From positions 682,001-746,000 of the forward strand of contig JBGAJN010000002.1 in assembly GCA_044224905.1 (NCBI GenBank): a stretch of DNA of 64,000 nt. The letters are read 5' to 3'. Below are positions 53,346-61,398 of the stretch, piece after piece (positions within the stretch are counted from its first letter, which is position 1; each line of letters opens with the position of its first letter). The DNA comes from JBGAJN01 sp044224905 (GTDB lineage: Bacteria; Verrucomicrobiota; Verrucomicrobiia; Limisphaerales; JBGAJN01). The translations under genes and the position numbers were made by a program. The notes beneath the pieces are model-generated. The model was not told the DNA's origin, searched no databases, and worked only from the letters and a program-made list of their open reading frames with translations.

Positions 53346-54768
53346 CGAGGTGAACCAACTTCCGTTCACTCCGCTTACGCTTGGCGGCAAGGTGACGTGG
53401 GCTTTTCTCGCGGTCGCTTCGTTTCATCTCGCGTATCAGTTCGAGATTTGCGCTCCGCTCATTGTCGTTTTTCTCCTGAGTATTTTTCAGTTGGCGCGCG
53501 TGGCTACTCGCCCGCAAGCGACCGCGATCGGCATTGGCTTGGGAATGGCGATCTACGCGCCGCAACTTAGTTTTTTTTGGACAATCTTCGGGCCTGCCGC
53601 CATCGCCCTTTGGTTCGTATTGGCGTTCTGGCTCGCGCTATACCTAATGCTGCAACGTTTCGCGTTGCTGCGTTGCGGATCTTTCTGGGGCGCTCTTTGT
53701 GCCCCGTTTCTTTGGACCGGATTGGAGTACTTCCGGAGTGAACTCTATTACCTGCGATTCTCGTGGCTCAATATTGGATACGTTTTCGCGAGTTCGCCGG
53801 ACTTCGCTCTTCTCGGGTGGCTTGGAATGTATGGCGTCGGTTTCGTGCTCATGTTCATTGCCACTGTGATGGCTCGCTGGCGAATCGCGGGCTGGGCGGT
53901 GACCGTTAGCTTGGTCGTGATCTACGCGTTGCTTCTCCCGACCATTCGCAAGGAGTTCCCACTCCCGCGTCTGGCCATCGCCGGAGTTCAGTTGGAATTC
54001 CCTGACGAAAAGGATGTGCCCAAGGCGCTTGACGATGTGGTGGCACGACATCCCGACGCTGAACTCATAGTTCTGAGTGAATACACGTTCGATGGTCCTG
54101 TTCCCAAAGCGGTGAAAGATTGGTGTGCGAAGAGTCGTCGCCACCTCATCGCCGGCGGTAAAGATTTCCTCAACGCCGCTCAGACCGACTATTTCAATAC
54201 CGCTTTCGTCATTGGTCCGGATGGGGGCGAACTTTTCAAGCAGGTGAAATCGGTGCCCATCCAGTTCTTCACGGACGGTCGACCGGCGGTGGAGCAGAAG
54301 CTCTGGAACTCGCCGTGGGGCAAGCTGGGCATCTGCATCTGTTACGACTTGAGCTACACCCAAGTGACCGATGAGCTGATCCGTCAGGGGGCGCAGGCGA
54401 TCATCGTGCCGACGATGGACATTCAAGAGTGGGGTGAGCGACAGCACCGTTTGCACGCGCGGGTCGCGCCGGTGCGGGCCGCGGAATACGGAGTTCCTAT
54501 TTTGCGACTGTGCAGTTCGGGTATGTCCCAGGTGATCGACCGTTACGGAAACGTTGTCGCGACCGCATCATTTCCCGGGCAGGGAGAATCGCTGGGTGCC
54601 GCGTTGGAATTACCGCGCCGAGGTGGGCGCTTGCCGTGGGATCGGGTGGCGGTTTGGCCATGTGTCTTCGTTACGGCGTTTGCACTAGTTTGGCATCTGG
54701 TCGATGCGTGGAATCGTCGACGGTGGCCACGTTCTGTCCCCGTTACTCAAACAACTGATTCGAAATGA
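53338..54768 (+). CDS. Apolipoprotein N-acyltransferase-like protein
   Basis: A 476-residue protein with about eight N-terminal membrane helices and a C-terminal nitrilase domain, as in Lnt. The catalytic triad fits: Glu248 in VLSEYTFDG, Lys304 in FKQVKSVP and Cys335 in ICYDLSYTQV. The usual PFGE motif next to the lysine is replaced by PIQFF. Lnt transfers a fatty acid from phospholipid to the N-terminal Cys of lipoproteins, releasing lysophospholipid. It overlaps lplT by 8 bp and aas by 4 bp (ATGA), so the three are translated together. Confidence 0.85.
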   Translation: MSDEVNQLPFTPLTLGGKVTWAFLAVASFHLAYQFEICAPLIVVFLLSIFQLARVATRPQATAIGIGLGMAIYAPQLSFFWTIFGPAAIALWFVLAFWLALYLMLQRFALLRCGSFWGALCAPFLWTGLEYFRSELYYLRFSWLNIGYVFASSPDFALLGWLGMYGVGFVLMFIATVMARWRIAGWAVTVSLVVIYALLLPTIRKEFPLPRLAIAGVQLEFPDEKDVPKALDDVVARHPDAELIVLSEYTFDGPVPKAVKDWCAKSRRHLIAGGKDFLNAAQTDYFNTAFVIGPDGGELFKQVKSVPIQFFTDGRPAVEQKLWNSPWGKLGICICYDLSYTQVTDELIRQGAQAIIVPTMDIQEWGERQHRLHARVAPVRAAEYGVPILRLCSSGMSQVIDRYGNVVATASFPGQGESLGAALELPRRGGRLPWDRVAVWPCVFVTAFALVWHLVDAWNRRRWPRSVPVTQTTDSK

Positions 54769-56933
54769 ATGCTCTGCTTCGCTTGTTGCTCCGTCTTCTC
54801 TTTCGTTTTCGCGGTTACAACGTCGAGGTGCTGACCACGCCCGGGCCGGTGTTGCTGATTCCGAATCACGCGAGCTGGCTCGATTGGTTGTTTCTCGGTG
54901 CGTTGCTGGACGGGGACTGGCGCTTCGTGTCGTCGAGTGTCGTGGCGCAGTTGTCGCCGCTGCACAAGTTCATCATGGATAACCGGCGCACGTTTCCCAT
55001 CGATAACACGTCGCCGTACGCGGTGAAGCGCATGGCCGAGTATCTTTCCAAAGGCGGGAGATTGGTGCTCTTCGCTGAGGGCCGCATCACGCACACGGGC
55101 TCGCTGATGAAACTGTTCGATGGTGTGGGATTCCTGATTCTCAAGACGCGGACGAAGGTCATCACGTGCCATTTGCGCGGCGCGAATCGCCTGCGCTGGT
55201 CCCGGCAACCGGGATGGCGTCGCTGGTTTCCAACCGTGACGGCGCATTTCAGCGACGCGTTGACCGCTCCGCATCCGGAACATGTTTCGGCCGTGCAAGG
55301 GCGCACGATCCTGACGAACTGGCTCCGTGACCGGATGGTGGAACAGCAATTCAACGTGGAGATGGAATTCGGTCCGCGGACGTTGCCCGAGGCAGTGTTT
55401 GAAACGGCGCGCAAGATTCCAGGTCACGTGGTGCTTGAGGATTTCACGCAGCAGGAATTGACGTATCGACGGCTGGCAGTGGGGACGAACTTGATGTCCG
55501 GAGAACTCGCGAAACGTTTAGGCGGGGCGAATGCCGCGGCGCCGGAACACGTCGGCTTGCTGCTACCCAACGCCAACGCGTTTCCGATCACTTTGTTGGC
55601 GCTGTGGTCGCTCGGAAAGATTCCGGCGATTTTGAATTACACTACCGGCTCGCCGACGATGCTCGCGTGCGCGCAACTCGCCGGACTCAAACGCATCGTC
55701 ACCTCGCGCTTGTTCCTCGAGAAGGCAAAGCTGAACCTTCAACTGCTTACCGACGCGGGCATCGAACTGATTTATCTCGAAGACGTCCGCGCGGGTATCG
55801 GCAAAGTCGCCAAGCTCACCACGCTGCTGCGGTTCCGTTTGTTCGGCATTCGGACGCGTGCGCCCTTCGCCACGCAATCTGAGACGACCGCGGTCATTCT
55901 GTTCACCAGCGGATCTGAAGGTGTTCCGAAGGGCGTCGAACTTACGCACCGCAACCTGCTCGCGAACATCCGCCAGATGCTCGCAATCACGGACATCGAA
56001 GACTCGGATCGGATTTTCAACGCGCTGCCGCTCTTCCACAGCTTTGGCGTGACCGTGGGCATGTTGCTCGGAATGGTGCGCGGGCTCTTCGTGTTCCTGT
56101 ATCCGTCGCCGCTGCATTACCGCGTCGTGCCGACGGTGGTGTATGACCGGCGTTGCACAATTCTGCTCGGCACGAACACGTTTTTGAACGGCTACGCGCG
56201 CAAGGCGCACGCGTATGATTTTCGCGAAGTGCGTTATCTGTTCGCCGGCGCGGAGAAGGTGCAGACCGCGACGTTCGAGACATGGGCGCAGCGTTTCGGC
56301 ATCCGCATTCTCGAAGGCTACGGCGCGACGGAGGTCAGTCCGTGCATCAGCGTGTGCACGCCGTTGGAGCCGAAGCACGGCAGCGCCGGTCGACTCATGC
56401 CAGGCATGGAATACAAGCTCGAGCCGATCGAGGGCGTGAGCGAAGGCGGGCGCCTGCTCGTGCGCGGGCCGAATGTGATGAAGGGTTACCTCAATGCTGA
56501 TGCGAACGCGAAGTTCCAATCGCTCGATGGCTGGTACGATACCGGCGACATCGTGCGCGTTGATGATCAACGCTACGTGTTCATTTTGGGCCGCTTGAAG
56601 CGTTTCGCAAAAGTCAGTGGCGAGATGGTGAGCCTCACCGCCGTCGAGGACGCGCTGGCCGGAGCATTTCCGCAATACGGTTTGCGTTGCCAGACCGCGG
56701 TAATTGCGGTGCCGGACGAGGACAAGGGTGAGAAGCTGATCGTCGTGACGAATGAATCGAAACTTTCGCTCAACGAAATCCGTGAAGCGGTGAAAGCGAA
56801 AGGCCTGAGCAACCTCTGTGCGCCGCGCGAGATCAAGGTGGTGAAGGAGATTCCGAAACTCGGCACGGGGAAAGTGAATCATCGGGAACTGATGAAGGTG
56901 ATGGCAGAAGCGGCACCTGAGGCTCCGAAGTGA
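54765..56933 (+). CDS. aas: Acyl-ACP synthetase / lysophospholipid acyltransferase (Aas)
   Basis: A 722-residue fusion. The N-terminal PlsC-type acyltransferase contains NHASWLD (the HX4D motif) and LFAEGRITHTG. The C-terminal half is an AMP-forming ligase: LFTSGSEGVPKGVELTH near residue 380, EGYGATEVSP and YDTGDIVRVD, then LGRLKRFAKVSGE. It activates fatty acids to acyl-ACP and re-acylates lysophospholipid brought in by LplT. A final overlap (ATGA) links it to the Lnt-like gene. Confidence 0.92.
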   Translation: MNALLRLLLRLLFRFRGYNVEVLTTPGPVLLIPNHASWLDWLFLGALLDGDWRFVSSSVVAQLSPLHKFIMDNRRTFPIDNTSPYAVKRMAEYLSKGGRLVLFAEGRITHTGSLMKLFDGVGFLILKTRTKVITCHLRGANRLRWSRQPGWRRWFPTVTAHFSDALTAPHPEHVSAVQGRTILTNWLRDRMVEQQFNVEMEFGPRTLPEAVFETARKIPGHVVLEDFTQQELTYRRLAVGTNLMSGELAKRLGGANAAAPEHVGLLLPNANAFPITLLALWSLGKIPAILNYTTGSPTMLACAQLAGLKRIVTSRLFLEKAKLNLQLLTDAGIELIYLEDVRAGIGKVAKLTTLLRFRLFGIRTRAPFATQSETTAVILFTSGSEGVPKGVELTHRNLLANIRQMLAITDIEDSDRIFNALPLFHSFGVTVGMLLGMVRGLFVFLYPSPLHYRVVPTVVYDRRCTILLGTNTFLNGYARKAHAYDFREVRYLFAGAEKVQTATFETWAQRFGIRILEGYGATEVSPCISVCTPLEPKHGSAGRLMPGMEYKLEPIEGVSEGGRLLVRGPNVMKGYLNADANAKFQSLDGWYDTGDIVRVDDQRYVFILGRLKRFAKVSGEMVSLTAVEDALAGAFPQYGLRCQTAVIAVPDEDKGEKLIVVTNESKLSLNEIREAVKAKGLSNLCAPREIKVVKEIPKLGTGKVNHRELMKVMAEAAPEAPK

Positions 56934-56950
56934 AATGAGGCCGAAGACCG

Positions 56951-57586
56951 ATGAGTGTCAGGGAACCAAATCCTTTGCCCGGAGAGGGCGGCATCAATCG
57001 GCTGTTGGTCGGGGTGCTGAGAGTTTTAGCCGGTCTGTTTTTCGTGCTCGGTGGTTTAGCTCTGTTCAACGGAATAGCCATGATACAGGCGGCAAGAGAG
57101 CTAACTGAAGTGCCAGTCAGACTGGTGTTCGGAGAGAAGGTCAGCATTGAATTTGAAACTCGCGCTCGGTTTCCGCTTACGTTCGACATCGAATTCGTCG
57201 AGAGCGCCCGTTTCTCGAAAGCAGCATTGAACGACGTCGTTAACAACCACAAAACCCAGCTTCGAATACTTTGGAAGGTATTTCGGAACAATGACGAGGT
57301 TGCGAGTGGCTCCTCGGAAAATGCTCGCTTTGGTGCGGGGCGTAACGAAGCAAACCTCGGATCCTTTGAATTGAAGAAGGTTGGAACGTATCGATTGGAG
57401 GCAAGTGTTGAAAAGGTGCCCGATACGTTGAGGTCGGAGAGTGCGACGTTCTTAGTGAAAACAGCTTTTGGAGACGCGAACAGAGGGAACCGTGGTGGAA
57501 GCGTCATGAAAGGATGCGGGATTGCTCTGTCGATAATCGGCGCGATGTTCGCAGTTGTTTCGGTGATAGCGAAGGGAAGGTGGTAA
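56951..57586 (+). CDS. Hypothetical membrane protein
   Basis: A 211-residue protein with two membrane helices (LRVLAGLFFVLGGLALFNGI near the N-terminus and GCGIALSIIGAMFAVVSVIA near the C-terminus). The part between them is beta-rich and polar (VRLVFGEKVSIEFETRARFP), probably periplasmic. I do not recognise a family. It begins 17 bp after aas and its stop overlaps the next gene's start by one base (TAATG), so it belongs to the same transcript. Confidence 0.72.
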   Translation: MSVREPNPLPGEGGINRLLVGVLRVLAGLFFVLGGLALFNGIAMIQAARELTEVPVRLVFGEKVSIEFETRARFPLTFDIEFVESARFSKAALNDVVNNHKTQLRILWKVFRNNDEVASGSSENARFGAGRNEANLGSFELKKVGTYRLEASVEKVPDTLRSESATFLVKTAFGDANRGNRGGSVMKGCGIALSIIGAMFAVVSVIAKGRW

Positions 57587-58371
57587 TGCGAGAACAACTC
57601 CAAATTCGCGTTCACGGCCACACAGCATTGCCCACGTTGATTTATCTGCCGGGCTTGCACGGTGATTGGACGCTCGTGACCAGCTTTCGCAAATGCGTCG
57701 AGGGAAAGGTGCGTTTCGTCGAGTTCACTTATCCGCGCACGTTGACGTGGTCGATTCAGGAATATGCGCAAGCGATCGAAGACGCGTTGGCACAACACGG
57801 GATCTCTCACGGGTGGTTGCTCGGGGAATCTTTTGGATCGCAAGTTCTCTGGGCGTTGGTGGGACTCGAGGCGTCGCGATTTCGGCCGGAGGGATTGATT
57901 CTCGCCGGTGGTTTTGTCCGGCATCCGATGCAATGGGGCGTGCGTTTAGCTCGGCGTTGGGGTGGGCGCGTTTCGCTGACTTGGCTGACGCGCGTGTTGT
58001 TCTGGTACGCGAAGTTCGCGCGCGTGCGTCATCGCAATGCGCAGGAAAGCTTGGCGAGCATTGATGAATTCATCGCGCGGCGCACGGAACTGGATCGGGA
58101 CGCAGCCGTGCATCGGATGAATTTAATTGTGGAGCATGACCTCCGACCGATCGCGCAGGCGACCACCTTGCCGGTGTTTGCGTTGATGGGGTTCTGGGAG
58201 CCAGTGGTGCCGTGGCCGCCGGTGTTTCGCTGGTTGCGGCGTCGTTGTCCCGGCTTACGAGGGACGCGGGTGATTTTCCGTGCCGATCACAATGTTCTGG
58301 GCACCGCGCCGCGCGAAGCCGCCGAACAAATATTAGATTGGATGGAGTCGGCTGGGGCGAAAAGAAAATGA
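57586..58371 (+). CDS. Alpha/beta-hydrolase
   Basis: A 261-residue alpha/beta-hydrolase. LIYLPGLHGDW holds the oxyanion-hole HG, the nucleophile Ser lies in WLLGESFGSQV (GxSxG), and the late acid/His part appears as VIFRADHNVLGTAP. Its ATG overlaps the stop of the previous gene by one base. Substrate unknown; as the last gene of a lipid-handling operon it may be a lysophospholipase or esterase, which is inference. Confidence 0.82.
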   Translation: MREQLQIRVHGHTALPTLIYLPGLHGDWTLVTSFRKCVEGKVRFVEFTYPRTLTWSIQEYAQAIEDALAQHGISHGWLLGESFGSQVLWALVGLEASRFRPEGLILAGGFVRHPMQWGVRLARRWGGRVSLTWLTRVLFWYAKFARVRHRNAQESLASIDEFIARRTELDRDAAVHRMNLIVEHDLRPIAQATTLPVFALMGFWEPVVPWPPVFRWLRRRCPGLRGTRVIFRADHNVLGTAPREAAEQILDWMESAGAKRK

Positions 58372-58537
58372 TCCGGGCAACCGGCGCCAAGGAGGTGGGG
58401 ATGAGGAATCCCGCTGAGGAAACGTCCGGTTTCCCGAATCAAAACGAACAACAACTAGTGGACCGTAGTCGCACCCCTCCGCATTGCCCATACGTAGAAT
58501 CCCGTATAACTGAGCTTAACGTCGGCGGATTACTCGT

Positions 58538-60364
58538 TTAGACGGATTCCAGTTTCTCAAAGCTTTCTTCGATGAACGTGGTGTTTTGGATGCGTGCGAG
58601 CTTTGCGTAGAGCCCGTCGCGGCCGACCAATTCCGCGTGCGTGCCGCGCTCAACAATTTCTCCGTGGCGTAACACGAGAATCTGATCCGCTTCGCGAATC
58701 GTGCTCAACCGGTGTGCGATCACGAACGTCGTGCGGCCGGTCATCAGGCGTTCGAGCGCCTCTTGGATCAGTCGCTCCGTGTGCGTGTCGACGCTCGCGG
58801 TGGCTTCGTCGAGAATGAGGATCGGCGCGTTCTTGAGCAGCGCGCGGGCGATGCTGACGCGTTGCTTCTCGCCGACACTGAGTTTCACACCGCGTTCGCC
58901 GACGCGCGCATCGTAGCCTTCCGGCAGGCGCGCGATGAACTCGTGGCAATTGGCCGCCTTCGCCGCGGCGATGAGTTCTTCGTCGGTCGCGCCGAGTTTG
59001 CCGTAGAGAATGTTTTCGCGAACGGTGCCGTTGAAGAGGAATGGCTCCTGGGCGACGACGCTGATCTGCTCGCGCAAGGACGGTAGCGCGACACCGGAAA
59101 TGTCCTGTCCGTCGATGCTGATGCGGCCGCCGGTGAGTTCGTAGAAAGCGGGAAGCAGGTTCACGAGTGTGGATTTGCCCGCGCCGGTCGGGCCGACGAG
59201 CGCGATCATCTCGCCGGGTTTGGCGACGAGCGAAATGTTTTTCAGCACCGTGCGATCGGCGCCGTAGCGGAAGGAGACGTTCTCGTAAACAATCTCGCCG
59301 CGAATCGGCGTCTGCAATTGCGCGCGGCGTTGCTCGTGTGATTTCTCCATCGGCGCGTCGAGGATGTCGAACACGCGTTCGCCCGCGGCCCGGGCGGATT
59401 GGAGCATTTGGTTCAATCCGTGCAAGCGGCCGACGGGCTCGTAGAACAGCGCGAGGAAGAACAGGAACGCGATCAGATCGCCGAGCGACATTTTGCCGGC
59501 GATCACTTGATGGCCGCCGACCCAGAGCACGAGCCCGGAGCCGAGCGCGGTGCAAAATGCCATCGCGGGCGAGTAGAGCGCCCACGCGCGCATGACGATC
59601 AGCGTGCCTTTGCGCAACTCATCGGCGCGCTGTGCGAAGCGCGTGTCCTCGTGGGATTCGCGGCTGAAGGCCTTAATCGCGCGCACACCTTGAAGGTTGT
59701 CCATCAGCAGCGCGTTCATGGCGCTCGAAGCCTGCCGTTGCGCGCGATAACGCTGGTGCGCGGTGAGCGTATACCAGAGCGCGCCGGCGGCGAGCAGGGG
59801 CAGGGGAATCAACGCCACGAACGTGAGCGTGGAGTTCATGGAGAACAACATGACTAGCACCCCGATCACGCTCAGGATGGCGACGACGCCCTGCTCGGTG
59901 CCGTCGATCAGCAAACGTTCGACAGCGTTCACGTCTTCGATCACGCGCGTCATGAGGTCGCCGGAAGCGCGTTGGTCGAAGTAATTCACGGGCAGGCGTT
60001 GCAAGCGTCCGTAGACGTCGCGGCGCATGTCGAAGATGACATTTTGCTCGAAGGTGTTGTTGATGCGGATGCGAAGGCTGTTGAAGAAATCACGCGCGAA
60101 AAAGGCGCCGATCAACGCCAGAATCGCCGGCGTGAGCGCTTCCGGTCGATGATGCCCGATCACGTCGTCGATGATGAAACGTGTCGCCTGCGGAAACACG
60201 AACGAGAACCCAAGCGACAAGATCGCGCAGCCGATCGTGCCGATGGCCATGAGCGGATACGGTTTTAGGTAGACCGCGACGCGGGTGATGACTTCCCACG
60301 ACGTCCGGGATTTTGCATTAAGCGTGGGGTCGTTGTTGGCTATGAGGTGCGGATGGCGCGACAT
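58538..60364 (-). CDS. ABC exporter, MsbA-like half-transporter
   Basis: A 608-residue fused membrane-ATPase protein. The six-helix ABC transmembrane domain (about 1-330) is followed by the nucleotide-binding domain: Walker A GPTGAGKSTL, signature LSVGEKQRVSIARAL, Walker B ILILDEATASVDTHTE and the H-loop in IAHRLSTI. It exports lipids, lipid A or peptides; the length and domain order match MsbA. It is divergent from the HD-domain gene. Confidence 0.92.
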   Translation of the reverse strand: MSRHPHLIANNDPTLNAKSRTSWEVITRVAVYLKPYPLMAIGTIGCAILSLGFSFVFPQATRFIIDDVIGHHRPEALTPAILALIGAFFARDFFNSLRIRINNTFEQNVIFDMRRDVYGRLQRLPVNYFDQRASGDLMTRVIEDVNAVERLLIDGTEQGVVAILSVIGVLVMLFSMNSTLTFVALIPLPLLAAGALWYTLTAHQRYRAQRQASSAMNALLMDNLQGVRAIKAFSRESHEDTRFAQRADELRKGTLIVMRAWALYSPAMAFCTALGSGLVLWVGGHQVIAGKMSLGDLIAFLFFLALFYEPVGRLHGLNQMLQSARAAGERVFDILDAPMEKSHEQRRAQLQTPIRGEIVYENVSFRYGADRTVLKNISLVAKPGEMIALVGPTGAGKSTLVNLLPAFYELTGGRISIDGQDISGVALPSLREQISVVAQEPFLFNGTVRENILYGKLGATDEELIAAAKAANCHEFIARLPEGYDARVGERGVKLSVGEKQRVSIARALLKNAPILILDEATASVDTHTERLIQEALERLMTGRTTFVIAHRLSTIREADQILVLRHGEIVERGTHAELVGRDGLYAKLARIQNTTFIEESFEKLESV

Positions 60365-60490
60365 TGACGGTCTTCAGTGTTGGTTTACCGAGCGGACAGT
60401 CTTCACTCAACCTGGTTGTCCGTCAAAGGGTTCGCGCGGCTAAAAAAGCTCGTGCAAACTCTGGCGACTCGCATTAAATAATACCTATCA

Positions 60491-61342
60491 ATGCAGCCTG
60501 CGGTCGCAACTAAAGATCCGAAAGCGGTCGAGCGCGAAGTCGTTTCGATATTTCGGTCCATGTTTCCGCATGAGGACGCGGCGGGAGTTATCCGCGCGTT
60601 CGAGTGGGCTACCGATTGTTTCACCGGCAAATATGCCGACTATCAGGCGGTCGATGCCTACTACCACGACTTCGAGCATACGCTGCAAGGCACGCTTTGC
60701 CTGATGCGATTGCTGCGCGGTCGGCATGCGGCGGCTGTCTCTCCCCGGCTCACGAGCCAGATGTTCGAACTGGCGTTGCTCGCGATTCTTTTTCACGACA
60801 CGGGCTATCTCAAGCGCCGTCACGATAACGAAGGCACCGGCGCGAAGTTCACGCTGTATCATGTGTCGCGCAGCGCGGATTTCGCGGGCGTGCTGTTGAC
60901 CGAACGCGGCTTCACTGCGGCCGACATTCTGTCGGTGCAGAACATGATCCGTTGCACCGGCGTGAACGTCGATCTGCGGGCGATTCCTTTCCAAAGCGAA
61001 CTCGAACGCATCTTGGGCGGTGCGCTTAGCACGGCGGATCTGTTGGGGCAGATGGCCGCGGATGATTACGTCGACAAGCTGCCGGTGTTGTATGAGGAAT
61101 TTGCCGAGTCCGCGCGCTATCACGGGCAAGCTGCAGCGACGGGTGGATTTACCAGCGCCGCCGACCTCATCTCCAAGACGCCGGGCTTCTGGGAAAAATA
61201 CGTGCTGCCGAAAATCGAAAAAGATTTTCACGGTCTCTACAAGTTTCTGAACGAACCGTATCCCGACGGGCCGAATCCCTACCTCAAACACATCCAGGCG
61301 AATCTCGAGCGTTTGCGCCAGCAACTGGCGGCGAAGGCTTGA
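60491..61342 (+). CDS. HD-domain phosphohydrolase
   Basis: A 283-residue protein with an HD-type metal site: YYHDFEHTLQGTLCLMRLLR, then LFHDTGYLKRRHDNEGTG. Such proteins cut nucleotide or cyclic-dinucleotide phosphate bonds. No other domain is recognised, so it may be a cyclic-nucleotide phosphodiesterase. It ends 56 bp before the UvrD-like helicase gene on the same strand. Confidence 0.75.
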   Translation: MQPAVATKDPKAVEREVVSIFRSMFPHEDAAGVIRAFEWATDCFTGKYADYQAVDAYYHDFEHTLQGTLCLMRLLRGRHAAAVSPRLTSQMFELALLAILFHDTGYLKRRHDNEGTGAKFTLYHVSRSADFAGVLLTERGFTAADILSVQNMIRCTGVNVDLRAIPFQSELERILGGALSTADLLGQMAADDYVDKLPVLYEEFAESARYHGQAAATGGFTSAADLISKTPGFWEKYVLPKIEKDFHGLYKFLNEPYPDGPNPYLKHIQANLERLRQQLAAKA

Positions 61343-61398
61343 AGTCCGGTCGGGTTGATTCTCCTTTTCCGCCGCGCGTGATCGCTTAAGTTGGTGGC

